64,000 nt of DNA from Ensifer adhaerens (lineage in GTDB: Bacteria; Pseudomonadota; Alphaproteobacteria; Rhizobiales; Rhizobiaceae), in assembly GCF_028993555.1 (NCBI RefSeq), contig NZ_CP118610.1:2728001-2792000 (forward strand), written 5' to 3'. Below the pieces are notes generated by a model. The model did no database searches. It was not told the DNA's origin and was given only the letters and a program-made list of their open reading frames with translations. Below, piece by piece: positions 55,044 through 63,719 of this stretch; positions within the stretch are counted from its first letter, which is position 1, and every line of letters begins with the position of its first letter. The position numbers were made by a program, and so were the translations under genes.

Positions 55044-56578
55044 TAGTGTTTCTCCCCTGAACGCATGATGGCACGCATGATGGATTCCTGGCTTGCTTCC
55101 GCCTTCGAGAGCTCCGCAACGATGCGGCCCTCGTTCATGACGTAGATGCGATCGCAGGTTCCAAGCAGCTCCGGCATTTCCGATGATATCATCAGAATGC
55201 CTTTACCCTCGGCGGCAAGCTGGTTGATGATGGTGTAGATCTCATATTTCGCGCCGATGTCGATGCCGCGCGTCGGCTCGTCGAGGATGAGAACTTCCGG
55301 ATTAGTGAACAGCCATTTGGACAGCACGACCTTCTGCTGGTTGCCGCCCGACAGGTTGACTGTTTCCTGATAGATCGAGTGCGAACGGATGCGCAGCTTT
55401 GAGCGATAGTCGGAGGCAACCTTCGCTTCCTTGCGGTCGTCGATGACGCCGCTCGACGCAACCGCCTTCAGATTGGAAAGCGTCGTGTTCTCTTTGATGT
55501 TGTTGATCAGCACGAGGCCGAGCTGCTTGCGGTCCTCGGTCACGTAAGCCAGGCCGGCATCGATCGCGCGCGGAATGGTGCTGACGTCGACCGGCTTGCC
55601 GCGCATCTTCACCTCGCCGGTAATCTTGTGGCCCCAGGATTTGCCGAAGAGGCTCATCGCCGTTTCCGTGCGCCCTGCCCCCATCAATCCGGCGATGCCG
55701 ACGACCTCGCCGGCGCGCACGGTGAAATTGACGTCGTGCAGGAACTGCCGGTCGCGATGCTGCTGGTGGAAGACGTTCCAGTTCTTCACTTCCAAGAGCG
55801 TCTCGCCGATCTTGGGCTCGCGCGGCGGATAGCGGTCTTCCATGGCCCGGCCGACCATGCCCTTGATGATCCGGTCCTCGCCGATGTCCTCGCTGTGACA
55901 GTCGAGCGTCTCGACCGTGCCGCCGTCGCGCAGGATGGTGATCTGGTCGGCGACTTTGCGGATCTCGTTCAGCTTGTGCGAGATGATGATCGAGGTCATG
56001 CCCTGGGTGCGGAATTCCATCAAGAGCTTCAAGAGCGCGTCGGAGTCCGTCTCGTTGAGCGAGGCGGTCGGCTCGTCGAGGATCAAGAGCCGCACCTTCT
56101 TCGACAGCGCCTTGGCGATCTCGACCAGCTGTTGCTTGCCGACGCCGATATCGGTGATCAGCGTCGCCGGGCTTTCGCTCAAGCCCACCTTCTTCAGGAG
56201 TTCCTGCGTGCGGGCAAAGGTCTGCGGCCAATGGATCACGCCGTTGCTGGCGATCTCGTTGCCGAGAAAGATGTTCTCGGCGATCGACAGCAGCGGCACC
56301 AGCGCCAGTTCCTGGTGGATGATGATGATGCCGAGGTCTTCGCTGTCGGAGATGGTCGAGAAGCGGCGGGCTTCGCCGCCGTAATGAATCTCGCCCTCAT
56401 AGGTGCCGGCGGGATAGACGCCGCTCAACACCTTCATCAGCGTCGACTTGCCAGCACCATTTTCGCCGACAAGCGCGTGGATCTCGCCCTCGCGGACCTT
56501 GAAGCTGACATTGTCCAGCGCCTTGACGCCCGGAAACGTCTTGGTGATGCCCCGCATTTCAAGAATGATATTGTCCAT
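55043..56578 (-). CDS. gguA: Sugar ABC transporter double ATPase (GguA/AraB-like)
   Basis: ATP-binding subunit of 511 residues with two ABC modules in one chain. The first has Walker [10 protein letters not shown], signature [16 protein letters not shown] and Walker [12 protein letters not shown]. The second has a degenerate Walker A (GLMGAGRTE), signature [15 protein letters not shown] and [12 protein letters not shown]. This layout is normal for ribose/xylose-type importers. It follows chvE after a 99-base gap containing an attenuator-like hairpin, and overlaps gguB. Confidence 0.92.
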   Translation of the reverse strand: MDNIILEMRGITKTFPGVKALDNVSFKVREGEIHALVGENGAGKSTLMKVLSGVYPAGTYEGEIHYGGEARRFSTISDSEDLGIIIIHQELALVPLLSIAENIFLGNEIASNGVIHWPQTFARTQELLKKVGLSESPATLITDIGVGKQQLVEIAKALSKKVRLLILDEPTASLNETDSDALLKLLMEFRTQGMTSIIISHKLNEIRKVADQITILRDGGTVETLDCHSEDIGEDRIIKGMVGRAMEDRYPPREPKIGETLLEVKNWNVFHQQHRDRQFLHDVNFTVRAGEVVGIAGLMGAGRTETAMSLFGKSWGHKITGEVKMRGKPVDVSTIPRAIDAGLAYVTEDRKQLGLVLINNIKENTTLSNLKAVASSGVIDDRKEAKVASDYRSKLRIRSHSIYQETVNLSGGNQQKVVLSKWLFTNPEVLILDEPTRGIDIGAKYEIYTIINQLAAEGKGILMISSEMPELLGTCDRIYVMNEGRIVAELSKAEASQESIMRAIMRSGEKH

Positions 56579-56631
56579 GTTCAGTCATTCCAGCGGCAGT
56601 CTTCAAGAGAGTACCGGCTCCGTCATCTGGA

Positions 56632-56660
56632 TAAAAGGGCCCGCACGTCAGCACGGGCCC
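56632..56660 (-). terminator. Intra-operon attenuating hairpin between chvE and gguA
   Basis: Read on the minus strand: a 7-bp GC stem (56660-56654 with 56643-56637), then TTTTA, 17 bases past the chvE stop. It is terminator-like but lies inside the operon. Partial termination here would give more binding protein than ATPase and permease, a common pattern in ABC importers. Confidence 0.7.
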
Positions 56661-56677
56661 TCTCGCGCTCAAAAAGA

Positions 56678-57745
56678 TCAGTTGTTGATCTGGTCTTCGG
56701 TGTAGTAGCCCGAGCTTACGAGCACGTCCTTGACGTTGGACTTGTCGACGGCAACCGGCTTCAGGAGGTAGGACGGAACGACCTTGACGCCGTTTTCATA
56801 GGTCTTGGTGTCGTTCACTTCCGGCTCCTTGCCTTCCATGATCGCATTGACCATGCCAACGGTGACCTTGGCGAGTTCGCGCGTGTCCTTGAAGATCGAC
56901 GAATACTGTTCGCCGGCAAGGATCGACTTGACCGACGGCAGTTCGGCGTCCTGGCCGGTGACAACCGGCATAGCCATGTCGCCCGAGCCGTAGCCGACGC
57001 CCTTCAGAGCCGAGATGATACCGATCGAGAGACCGTCATAGGGCGACAGTACGCCATCGACCTTGGCGTCGGTGTAGTTCGACGACAGTAGGTTTTCCAT
57101 GCGGGCCTGGGCAACGGCACCGTCCCAACGCAGCGTACCGACCTGGTCCATGCCCTTCTGGCCGGACTTGACGACGATCTTGCCGCTGTCGATCAGCGGC
57201 TGCAGGACCGACATCGCGCCGTCGTAGAAGAAGAAGGCGTTGTTGTCGTCCGGCGAGCCACCGAAGAGCTCGATGTTCTTGGGCTCGGTGGCGCCGTCGA
57301 GCTTGAGGCCCTGCACCAGCGACGTCGCCTGCTGCACGCCGACCTGGAAATTGTCGAAGGTGGCGTAGTAGTCGACGTTGCCCGAGTCACGGATCAGGCG
57401 GTCATAGGCGATAACCTTGACGCCTGCGTCGTGGGCCTTCTGCAGGATGTCGGAGAGCGTCGTGCCGTCAATGGCGCCGATGACGAGAACCTTGGCACCC
57501 TTGGTCACCATGTTCTCGATCTGGGCAAGCTGGTTCGGAATGTCATCGTCGGCGAACTGCAGGTCCGGGGTGTAGCCGGCTTCCTTGAACAGCTTCTCCA
57601 TCGTCTCGCCGTCGGAAATCCAGCGGGTCGACGTCTTCGTCGGCATCGAAATGCCGACCGTGCCTTTGTCCTGCGCAAACACCGGCGCAGCGAACGACGC
57701 GATGGAGATCGCGGCGGCTGCGAGAAGCGAAGTCATCAATTTCAT
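56678..57745 (-). CDS. chvE: ChvE-like periplasmic sugar-binding protein
   Basis: Periplasmic binding protein of 355 residues. A signal peptide of about 24 residues ends in APVFA before [12 protein letters not shown]. The body matches ChvE/xylose-binding type proteins: [32 protein letters not shown] and [18 protein letters not shown]. It delivers arabinose, galactose and glucose-type sugars to the GguAB importer. In Agrobacterium, ChvE also signals to VirA; no vir genes are seen here. It is the first gene of the operon, divergent from the gbpR-like regulator. Also named araA in S. meliloti, as I recall. Confidence 0.9.
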   Translation of the reverse strand: MKLMTSLLAAAAISIASFAAPVFAQDKGTVGISMPTKTSTRWISDGETMEKLFKEAGYTPDLQFADDDIPNQLAQIENMVTKGAKVLVIGAIDGTTLSDILQKAHDAGVKVIAYDRLIRDSGNVDYYATFDNFQVGVQQATSLVQGLKLDGATEPKNIELFGGSPDDNNAFFFYDGAMSVLQPLIDSGKIVVKSGQKGMDQVGTLRWDGAVAQARMENLLSSNYTDAKVDGVLSPYDGLSIGIISALKGVGYGSGDMAMPVVTGQDAELPSVKSILAGEQYSSIFKDTRELAKVTVGMVNAIMEGKEPEVNDTKTYENGVKVVPSYLLKPVAVDKSNVKDVLVSSGYYTEDQINN

Positions 57746-58022
57746 CAGTTCTCTCCCAAATAGGTTGAAGCCGGCAGGCTATGCCTTCCCGTCTATGCGC
57801 AGCAATCCGCCGCCCGAGATCTTGATCTCCGGGCCGCGGATCAAGGTGAAGGACGATCCTCCCCGCCTCGCATGCTCCCACACGCGCTGGCACATGAGCA
57901 AAAACTGGAATCAAAACATATAACTGTCAAATACAATATCGCTTTGAATGCATACCAAAAATGATATAGCACTTGCAAACAGTGTGATTTTTGAAAATCT
58001 TTGAAACCAGAGGGCATTGGAG
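57746..58022. promoter_or_regulatory. Divergent chvE-gbpR control region
   Basis: 277 bases, clearly AT-richer than its surroundings between about 57895 and 58010. It contains a perfect palindrome GATTTTTGAAAATC (57986-57999), 24 bases before the gbpR-like ATG, and a TTGACA hexamer on the minus strand (57930-57925) that could be the -35 of the chvE operon, although no good -10 follows at 16-18 bases. GbpR-type LysR proteins bind this interval in Agrobacterium. Exact sites here are inferred. Confidence 0.5.
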
Positions 58023-59003
58023 ATGCGCGATCTGAAAGCGAGCGCCACCGGAACGGCCGGCGAACTCTTCGATTCAGCACTCTTCCGCTCCGGCTTGAAG
58101 ATCAGCCACCTCAGGCTGATTCTCGCGATCGACGACCACAGGCGCATCAGCGCTGCCGCGGAAGCCCTCGGAATTTCGCAGCCGGCAGCCTCGCGCATGC
58201 TGTCTGAAATCGAGACGATGCTGAAGGCGCCGGTCTGCGAACGCATTGCCCGGGGCGTCGAGCTGACGCCCTACGGCGAAGCCCTGGCACGTCGGGCGCG
58301 TACGATTTTTCTGGAGCTCCGGGAAGCCTCGCGCGAGATCAACGAGTTGAAGACCGGCAGCGGCGGCTCGGTCTCTCTGGGTTCCGTCACCGGCCCGGCG
58401 CTCAATCTCGCCGTCCCCGCCATTCGCCAGGTGATCACCGCCTATCCCGGCATCGAAATCAACGTCCAGATCGAAAACAGCAATGTGCTGGCAAGGGAAC
58501 TGCTCGCCGCGCGCCACGATTTCATCATCGGGCGCATCCCCGACGATCAGCCGCCGCGGCTCTTCAACATGGTGGAGATCGGCTACGAGGAGGTCTGCCT
58601 GATCGTGCGCGATGGCCACCCGCTGCTCGACAAGCCCATGGTCGTCGCCGAGGACCTGCCCTCCTATGACTGGGTGTTCCAGCCACCTGGCACCCTGCTC
58701 AGGCGCGCGGTCGAGGATAGTTTCGTAGCAGCCGGCGTGAGATTGCCGGCGACCGTCATCAACACCTCGTCGATCATTCTGACGCTGTCGATCGTGCGCC
58801 ACACCAATGCCATCGCGCCGGTAGCGCTCGACGTCGCCAACCTGATTGCCGGCAACGGCACACCGGCCGGCGAAATCCGCATCCTGAAGACCGAAATCCC
58901 CATCCGCATCAAACCTTACGGACTGATCACCGCTGAAGGTCGCGCGCTGCCGCCGAGCGCCAAGCTACTCTATGACCTGATCCTGAAGCAGGGCCGCGCG
59001 TGA
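58023..59003 (+). CDS. gbpR: GbpR-like LysR regulator of the chvE/ara operon
   Basis: LysR-family regulator of 326 residues. The HTH lies at about residues 28-80 (SHLRLILAIDDHRRISAAAE, then ISQPAASRMLSEIE), later than usual because of a 25-residue N-terminal extension, as in GbpR. The effector domain follows. ATG 58023 is preferred over TTG 58017 because AGAGGG is eight bases upstream of the ATG. Divergent from chvE, the arrangement described for gbpR-chvE in Agrobacterium, where the regulator activates in response to sugars. Its stop codon lies inside the first unit of a short tandem repeat. Confidence 0.85.
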   Translation: MRDLKASATGTAGELFDSALFRSGLKISHLRLILAIDDHRRISAAAEALGISQPAASRMLSEIETMLKAPVCERIARGVELTPYGEALARRARTIFLELREASREINELKTGSGGSVSLGSVTGPALNLAVPAIRQVITAYPGIEINVQIENSNVLARELLAARHDFIIGRIPDDQPPRLFNMVEIGYEEVCLIVRDGHPLLDKPMVVAEDLPSYDWVFQPPGTLLRRAVEDSFVAAGVRLPATVINTSSIILTLSIVRHTNAIAPVALDVANLIAGNGTPAGEIRILKTEIPIRIKPYGLITAEGRALPPSAKLLYDLILKQGRA

Positions 59004-59059
59004 TCAGCCCGGCATGATCAGGATGATCAGCCCGGCATGATCGAAATGATCAGCCCGGG
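59002..59059 (+). repeat. 23-bp tandem repeat after gbpR
   Basis: Units at 59002-59024 and 59025-59047 share GATCAGCCCGGCATGATC and differ in the last five bases; a third partial unit begins at 59048. Each unit is itself palindromic (GATCA...TGATC). The first unit includes the last two bases of the gbpR stop codon. Confidence 0.8.
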
Positions 59060-59101
59060 ATAATCTCCGCCTGTCATGGTTCCGCTCCCATTGGAGGCGT
59101 C

Positions 59102-59551
59102 ATGTTCGGAATGTCGGTGTTTCAGTCGGTGCTCGAACGGCTGAAGACGGAAGAGGAATACGAGCCGGATCCGGCCGAAGCGGCGCGTGTCACGACGCCG
59201 TACGCGCCGGTGTTTGCAGGCGCCCTTGCAGCCGAAAACGTCGGCGCGGCCTCCTTCGGCGCGGTCGAGCGTGCCTATCTCGATGCGGCTTTCGTCGAGC
59301 CGCCGCCTCCGCTGGCCATGCCCGACTATCTCAATCGCACCGGCCTTGCAGACGTGGCAGAAGAACTGGCGCTTGCCGACGGCGAAACACAGGTGACGCT
59401 CGCGGCAAAACGGCGTGCCTTCGCCGCCCTCAATCATCCGGATCGCCTGCCGCCCGCCTTCCGCACAAATGCGACCGTGCGCATGAAGCTCGCCAACATG
59501 CTGATCGACGAAGCCTCGCAGCAGGTACGCGCAATCAACCCGGCGCCGTGA
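59102..59551 (+). CDS. Small protein with HPD-containing, J-domain-like C-terminus
   Basis: Protein of 149 residues, not assigned to a characterised family. The N-terminal half is acidic and proline-rich with PYAPVFAGALAAENVGAASF. Residues about 100-140 (KRRAFAALNHPDRLPP, then MKLANMLIDEA) resemble helices II and III of a J-domain around the invariant HPD (H112-P113-D114), but the first helix is not obvious. If real, it would be a divergent DnaK co-chaperone. ATG 59102 follows GGAGG. It is convergent with the next small gene, three bases apart. Confidence 0.7.
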   Translation: MFGMSVFQSVLERLKTEEEYEPDPAEAARVTTPYAPVFAGALAAENVGAASFGAVERAYLDAAFVEPPPPLAMPDYLNRTGLADVAEELALADGETQVTLAAKRRAFAALNHPDRLPPAFRTNATVRMKLANMLIDEASQQVRAINPAP

Positions 59552-59554
59552 TCG

Positions 59555-59809
59555 TCAGCCCGCGGCGCCCCCCCCGTCGCTCTTGCCCTGTTCTTCGTCC
59601 GCGGCTTTTTCCTCGCTCTTTTCGCTCGGCTTGTAGAAGACCAGCAGTGCTGCCGAGGCATAGGCCGTCATCGCCAGGAAGATCATGCCCCACATCGCCT
59701 GTTCGCCCAGGAATTCGACCACCGTCCAGACGGCGCAGAAGGCCACGATCAGCAGGCGCACCCATAGCGGGCGGTAAAAGGGGTGGTCCGGGTCGATGAA
59801 CTTGAGCAT
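59555..59809 (-). CDS. Small two-helix membrane protein
   Basis: Protein of 84 residues beginning MLKFIDPDHPFYRPLWVR, with two hydrophobic helices (about 17-35 and 38-58) and a charged K/E/D-rich C-terminal tail ending in glycines. It resembles short rhizobial proteins that I believe are labelled DUF3329, but the match is from memory. Function unknown. ATG 59809 follows AGAGGAC. A longer frame to 60040 runs through the idhA promoter region and is rejected. Confidence 0.65.
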   Translation of the reverse strand: MLKFIDPDHPFYRPLWVRLLIVAFCAVWTVVEFLGEQAMWGMIFLAMTAYASAALLVFYKPSEKSEEKAADEEQGKSDGGGAAG

Positions 59810-59892
59810 TCTGTCCTCTGGTGGCCTTATCCTGTGCGCTCCATTTACGGGATAATCGTTAGAGACAGCAAGTCCAGCGGCCCTCGGGGCCC

Positions 59893-59921
59893 TTGACGGA
59901 CACAACAAAAATGGAATAAAA
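59893..59921 (+). promoter_or_regulatory. Candidate idhA promoter
   Basis: TTGACG (59893-59898) as -35, a 17-base spacer, then ATAAAA (59916-59921) as a poor -10. The -10 lies inside the IolR-like site, which would explain repression. Inferred from sequence only. Confidence 0.4.
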
Positions 59922-59926
59922 ATTCC
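59913..59926. promoter_or_regulatory. Candidate IolR operator
   Basis: GGAATAAAAATTCC fits the pattern GGAA-N6-TTCC that I recall as the S. meliloti IolR consensus for inositol genes including idhA. It overlaps the candidate -10 of idhA. Confidence 0.6.
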
Positions 59927-59951
59927 GAAATAGTCCACCTCGGCTACTTCG

Positions 59952-59967
59952 TTCCAAATGATTGGAA
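59952..59967. promoter_or_regulatory. Second palindrome upstream of idhA
   Basis: TTCCAA and TTGGAA arms around ATGA, centred 40 bases (about four helical turns) downstream of the IolR-like site. The half-sites are in the opposite order to the GGAA-TTCC consensus, so it may be a different operator or chance. Confidence 0.4.
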
Positions 59968-60145
59968 AGGCCAGGCGGGTGCGGAGGTACCAAGGGAGAG
60001 GCGCCGGCGCAGCGTTCCAACGCGCGATTTTTCGTGGCAATTCTCCGACCGATTCGCGGAAACAGTGTCCGCGGCGCCTTTGCGCGATGAGCGCCGATCA
60101 TCACGCCCCTTCCCGGTCGCGAACCGGAATTCGAGAGAAACAGAG

Positions 60146-61138
60146 ATGACAGTCAGATTTGGTCTTCTGGGCGCCGGGCGCATCGGCAAGGTTCACGCGA
60201 AAGCCGTCAGCGGCAATCCGGACGCCGTGCTCGTCGCCGTTGCCGACGCCTTCCCTGCCGCCGCCGAAGCCATCGCCAAGCAGTATGGCTGCGACGTGCG
60301 CACCATCGAGGCGATCGAAGCCGCCAAGGATATCGACGCCGTCGTCATCTGCACGCCGACCGACACCCACGCCGACCTGATCGAGCGCTTCGCACGCGCC
60401 GGCAAGGCGATCTTCTGCGAAAAGCCCGTCGATCTCGATGCCGAACGCGTCAAGGCCTGCCTGAAGGTGGTGGGCGAGACCAAGGCCAAGCTGATGGTGG
60501 GCTTCAACCGTCGCTTCGATCCACATTTCATGGCCGTCAAGAAGGCCATCGATGCCGGCAAGATCGGCGATGTCGAAATGGTAACGATCATCTCGCGCGA
60601 TCCGGGCGCCCCGCCGGTCGACTACATCAAGCGTTCGGGCGGTATCTTCCGCGACATGACCATCCACGACTTCGACATGGCGCGTTTCCTGCTCGGTGAA
60701 GAGCCGGTGTCGGTGACGGCAACTGCAGCCGTTCTCGTCGACAAGGCGATCGGCGAAGCCGGTGACTATGACAGCGTGTCGGTCATCCTGCAGACGGCGT
60801 CGGGCAAGCAGGCAATCATCTCGAATTCCCGCCGCGCCACCTACGGCTACGACCAGCGCATCGAAGTTCACGGCTCGAAGGGCGTCGCCTCTGCCGAAAA
60901 CCAGCGTCCGGTGTCGATCGAGATCGCCAACGGTGAAGGCTACACCCGTCCGCCGCTGCATGATTTCTTCATGACCCGCTACACCGAAGCCTATGCCAAC
61001 GAGATCGAGAGCTTCATCGCCGCGATCGAAAAGGGCGCGGAAATCACGCCTTCGGGCAAGGATGGCCTCGCCGCCCTGGCACTCGCCGATGCCGCCGTGA
61101 AGTCGGTTGTCGAGAAGCGTCAGATCAGCGTCGCCTGA
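60146..61138 (+). CDS. idhA: Inositol 2-dehydrogenase
   Basis: NAD-dependent myo-inositol 2-dehydrogenase of 330 residues, first enzyme of inositol and, in rhizobia, rhizopine breakdown. Rossmann motif G9-A-G11-R-I-G14; catalytic K93 in FCEKPVD and D170/H174 in FRDMTIHDFDMARF, aligning with K97, D172 and H176 of B. subtilis IolG. ATG 60146 follows GAGAG. Located next to the ara/chvE operon, as I recall for S. meliloti pSymB. No other iol genes are in the window. Ends with a clear terminator. Confidence 0.93.
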   Translation: MTVRFGLLGAGRIGKVHAKAVSGNPDAVLVAVADAFPAAAEAIAKQYGCDVRTIEAIEAAKDIDAVVICTPTDTHADLIERFARAGKAIFCEKPVDLDAERVKACLKVVGETKAKLMVGFNRRFDPHFMAVKKAIDAGKIGDVEMVTIISRDPGAPPVDYIKRSGGIFRDMTIHDFDMARFLLGEEPVSVTATAAVLVDKAIGEAGDYDSVSVILQTASGKQAIISNSRRATYGYDQRIEVHGSKGVASAENQRPVSIEIANGEGYTRPPLHDFFMTRYTEAYANEIESFIAAIEKGAEITPSGKDGLAALALADAAVKSVVEKRQISVA

Positions 61139-61164
61139 GGCTGCTGCCAGCGAAGCATAAAATG

Positions 61165-61196
61165 AAAAGGCCGGGCGCCAGACGCTCGGCCTTTTT
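61165..61196. terminator. Bidirectional terminator after idhA
   Basis: Stem AAAAGGCCGGGCG with CGCTCGGCCTTTTT (61165-61177 and 61183-61196, one mismatch), loop CCAGA, ending in a T run on the plus strand and matched by A-rich sequence for the minus strand. It serves idhA and possibly the convergent EAL gene. Confidence 0.85.
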
Positions 61197-61229
61197 CATG
61201 TCACCTATCTGGCAAACCGCGCAGGTGCC

Positions 61230-63590
61230 TCAGCCCTCGGCGCGCACCGGCGTCTTCTCCCATCGCAGCGCCTCCCGACCAGTGCTGGGGGCAGCACCCG
61301 GCCGGCCGGAGAGATAACCCTGGATCTGCAGACAGCCCTCCTCTGCCAGGATCTGCCGTTGCCGTTCGGTTTCCACGCCTTCGGTCACGACTGCGAGCTT
61401 GAGGCTGTGGCCGAGCGCGATGATCGCGCGGACGATCGCCTGTGCGGAGGGATCCTTTTCGAGGGCAGCGGTGAAGCTGCAATCGATCTTCAGCTTGTCG
61501 AAAGGGAAGGTCTGCAGGTTGCTCAATGAGGAATGCCCGGTGCCGAAGTCGTCCATGACGATCCTGACGCCGAGCACCCGCAGCCGAACCAGCACCGCCA
61601 GCACATCCTCGCGATTGTGCATCAACGCCGCCTCGGTAATTTCGAGCTCCAGCCGCCAGGGATCAAGGCCGGTCCGGCGCAATATGCTCGCGACTTGGTC
61701 GAAGAGATTGGGCAGAAGGAACTGGACCGGCGAGATATTGACGGAGATCGGCAGAGGTTCGTTCCATTTTGCGGCTTCCGCGCAGGCGTGTTCCAGAACC
61801 CACTCGCCTATCTGGATGATCGAGCCGCTTTCCTCCGCGATCGGGATGAACACGTCAGGGCCGATGAGCCCGCGCTGCGGATGGCTCCAGCGCAGAAGCG
61901 CCTCGTAGCCGATGATCCTGTCGCTCTGGACTTCGACCAGCGGCTGGTACTCGAGAAAGAACTGGCGACGGAGCACCGCATGGCGCAGGTCGTTTTCGAT
62001 CTGCCGGCGGGTGCGAACCGCTTCATCCATCTCCCGGTCGAAGAAGCATGCGATGCCCTTGCCGCTCTGTTTGGCGCGGTAGAGCGCCGTGTCGGCGTTG
62101 TTGCGCAACTGATCTGCCGTCTGCCCGTCGACCGGATAGAGCGCAGCACCGATGCTGACGCCGACGGCGGTCGGATCGCGGTTGGTATCCATTTCCGCGG
62201 CAAACAGCGCCAGGATGCGGTCCGTCAATTGCCGCGCAGCCTCCGGCCGCTTGCCGCTCACCTGGATGATTGCGAACTCGTCACCGCCAAGTCTGGCAAT
62301 CGTGTCCTGTTCCCCGGCCGCCTCGCGCAGGATATCGGCAACCTTCTTCAGGATGCGGTCGCCCTCGCCATGGCCGAAGATATCGTTGACCGCCTTGAAG
62401 CGGTCGAGGTCGAGGCAAAGGATCGCCAGTTCCTCCCCCCGCGCTGAGGCCGCCGCCAGCGTCTGGGCCAGCCTGCGATCAAAGAAGGCGCGGTTCGGCA
62501 GGTCGGTCAGCGCATCATGATGGGCCAGATGCTCGATCGTGCGCTCGGCTTCCTTCCGCGCCCTCAAGTCGCGCACGAAGATCACTTCGCATTCCCGCCC
62601 GCGATACTCGATCATCCTGCACATGAATTCGACCGGAATGGTACGGCCATCGGCATTCAGAAGGTCGATCTCGCCGGGACCATCGCCACGCCTGTGTCCC
62701 TCAAGCCCTTCCTCGCCGAAGACGAAGATCTCCGACGGGAGGCGCCCGGACAGATTGGAGAACGTCCGGCCGGTGAGGCCGGTGAAACGCTCGTTGGCTT
62801 CGACGATGACTCCGTCGAAAATGATCGCCATGCCTTCGAGCGAGGCGTTGGCGAGCCCTCTGAGATCGGTCAGGTGCCGGTCGACGAAGAGAGCTCCGAA
62901 GGCGAGCACGATCAATGTCGTGGAGGCGGCGATGACGCCGCCGGCGAGCCAGGCGGGATGAATGGTATCGGCAACGGCCACATCCGCCTCCGGCACCAGC
63001 GTCACGCCGCTCATCGACGTGAAGTGCATGGCGCAGATCCCCAGCACCAGCAGCAGCGAGGAGACGACCAGCCGCCGCATGCTGCGCAGTGCATGAAAGG
63101 CATGAAGCGCAGTGCCCGCCAGCAACGTTCCGGCGACAACGGCCAAGAGCGTCGCCCGCGGATCGTAGGCAATGTGCCCGTGGATCTCGATCGCCTGCAT
63201 CCCGGCAAAGTGCATTGCCGCGACGCCAGCGCCCAGCACGAAGCCGCCGCAGGACATCGAAAGACGCGAACCACCGCCGAGGCCGATTGCGAAGGCGATC
63301 CAGGAGGCGGCGATGGCGACGATCACCGAGAGGGCCGTGCCCCAGAGGCCGTAAGCAACCGGCACGCCGCCATCATAGGCCAGCATCGCTATGAAATGCG
63401 TCGACCAGACGCCGACGCCGCAGGCAAGACCACTAGCGGCGACCCAGAGGCTACGCTGGCCGCCTTCGCTTCGCTGGGCGCGCAGCAGCAGCAACATCGT
63501 TGCAACGCTGCCTGCCAGGCAGACGATCGCGGCGGCCATGATAAGGCGCCAATCATGGCCGTCGCGTATGCAAGCAATCACTGAAAACAT
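61230..63590 (-). CDS. MHYT-PAS-GGDEF-EAL cyclic-di-GMP protein
   Basis: Membrane signalling protein of 786 residues. Seven or so N-terminal helices (about 1-240) include MHYT-type histidine-methionine motifs (WSTHFIAML, AAMHFAGM, CAMHFTSM), proposed to sense oxygen, CO or NO through a metal. A PAS region follows (about 245-360), then GGDEF with intact RLGGDEFAII and EAL with intact YEALLRW and DDFGTGHSS. Both synthesis and breakdown of c-di-GMP are thus possible. ATG 63590 follows GGGAG; an upstream start at 63614 is less likely. Single gene. Confidence 0.88.
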   Translation of the reverse strand: MFSVIACIRDGHDWRLIMAAAIVCLAGSVATMLLLLRAQRSEGGQRSLWVAASGLACGVGVWSTHFIAMLAYDGGVPVAYGLWGTALSVIVAIAASWIAFAIGLGGGSRLSMSCGGFVLGAGVAAMHFAGMQAIEIHGHIAYDPRATLLAVVAGTLLAGTALHAFHALRSMRRLVVSSLLLVLGICAMHFTSMSGVTLVPEADVAVADTIHPAWLAGGVIAASTTLIVLAFGALFVDRHLTDLRGLANASLEGMAIIFDGVIVEANERFTGLTGRTFSNLSGRLPSEIFVFGEEGLEGHRRGDGPGEIDLLNADGRTIPVEFMCRMIEYRGRECEVIFVRDLRARKEAERTIEHLAHHDALTDLPNRAFFDRRLAQTLAAASARGEELAILCLDLDRFKAVNDIFGHGEGDRILKKVADILREAAGEQDTIARLGGDEFAIIQVSGKRPEAARQLTDRILALFAAEMDTNRDPTAVGVSIGAALYPVDGQTADQLRNNADTALYRAKQSGKGIACFFDREMDEAVRTRRQIENDLRHAVLRRQFFLEYQPLVEVQSDRIIGYEALLRWSHPQRGLIGPDVFIPIAEESGSIIQIGEWVLEHACAEAAKWNEPLPISVNISPVQFLLPNLFDQVASILRRTGLDPWRLELEITEAALMHNREDVLAVLVRLRVLGVRIVMDDFGTGHSSLSNLQTFPFDKLKIDCSFTAALEKDPSAQAIVRAIIALGHSLKLAVVTEGVETERQRQILAEEGCLQIQGYLSGRPGAAPSTGREALRWEKTPVRAEG

Positions 63591-63719
63591 AAGCGTCTCC
63601 CGCGTCACGGTCACATTGACAAGGAGTCGCTAAATAACTGTAAATTGTACTGGCTTGGATGTTCGCCCTCGGCACAACCCCAAAAATGGTTGCGGCTGAC
63701 GATGCACCTCGCCCGTGCG

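Larger units (their letters stand above)
59810..60145. other. Divergent spacer upstream of idhA
   Basis: 336 bases between the small membrane-protein gene and idhA. No gene seen. It contains the candidate idhA promoter with IolR-type operator and a second palindrome, listed separately, about 180-250 bases before the idhA ATG, leaving a long leader with GC-rich stretches. Confidence 0.55.

Noticed and set aside
53037..55046. A 669-codon plus-strand open frame across araD and gguB
   Set aside because: Composition rich in H, D, R and E with no hydrophobic core, antisense to two recognisable genes.
57902..57930. Full sigma-70 promoter for chvE
   Set aside because: TTGACA is present on the minus strand but no acceptable -10 occurs at 16-18 bases.
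59002..59059. Possible CRISPR remnant
   Set aside because: Units are contiguous tandem repeats with no spacers, too few, and no cas genes are nearby.
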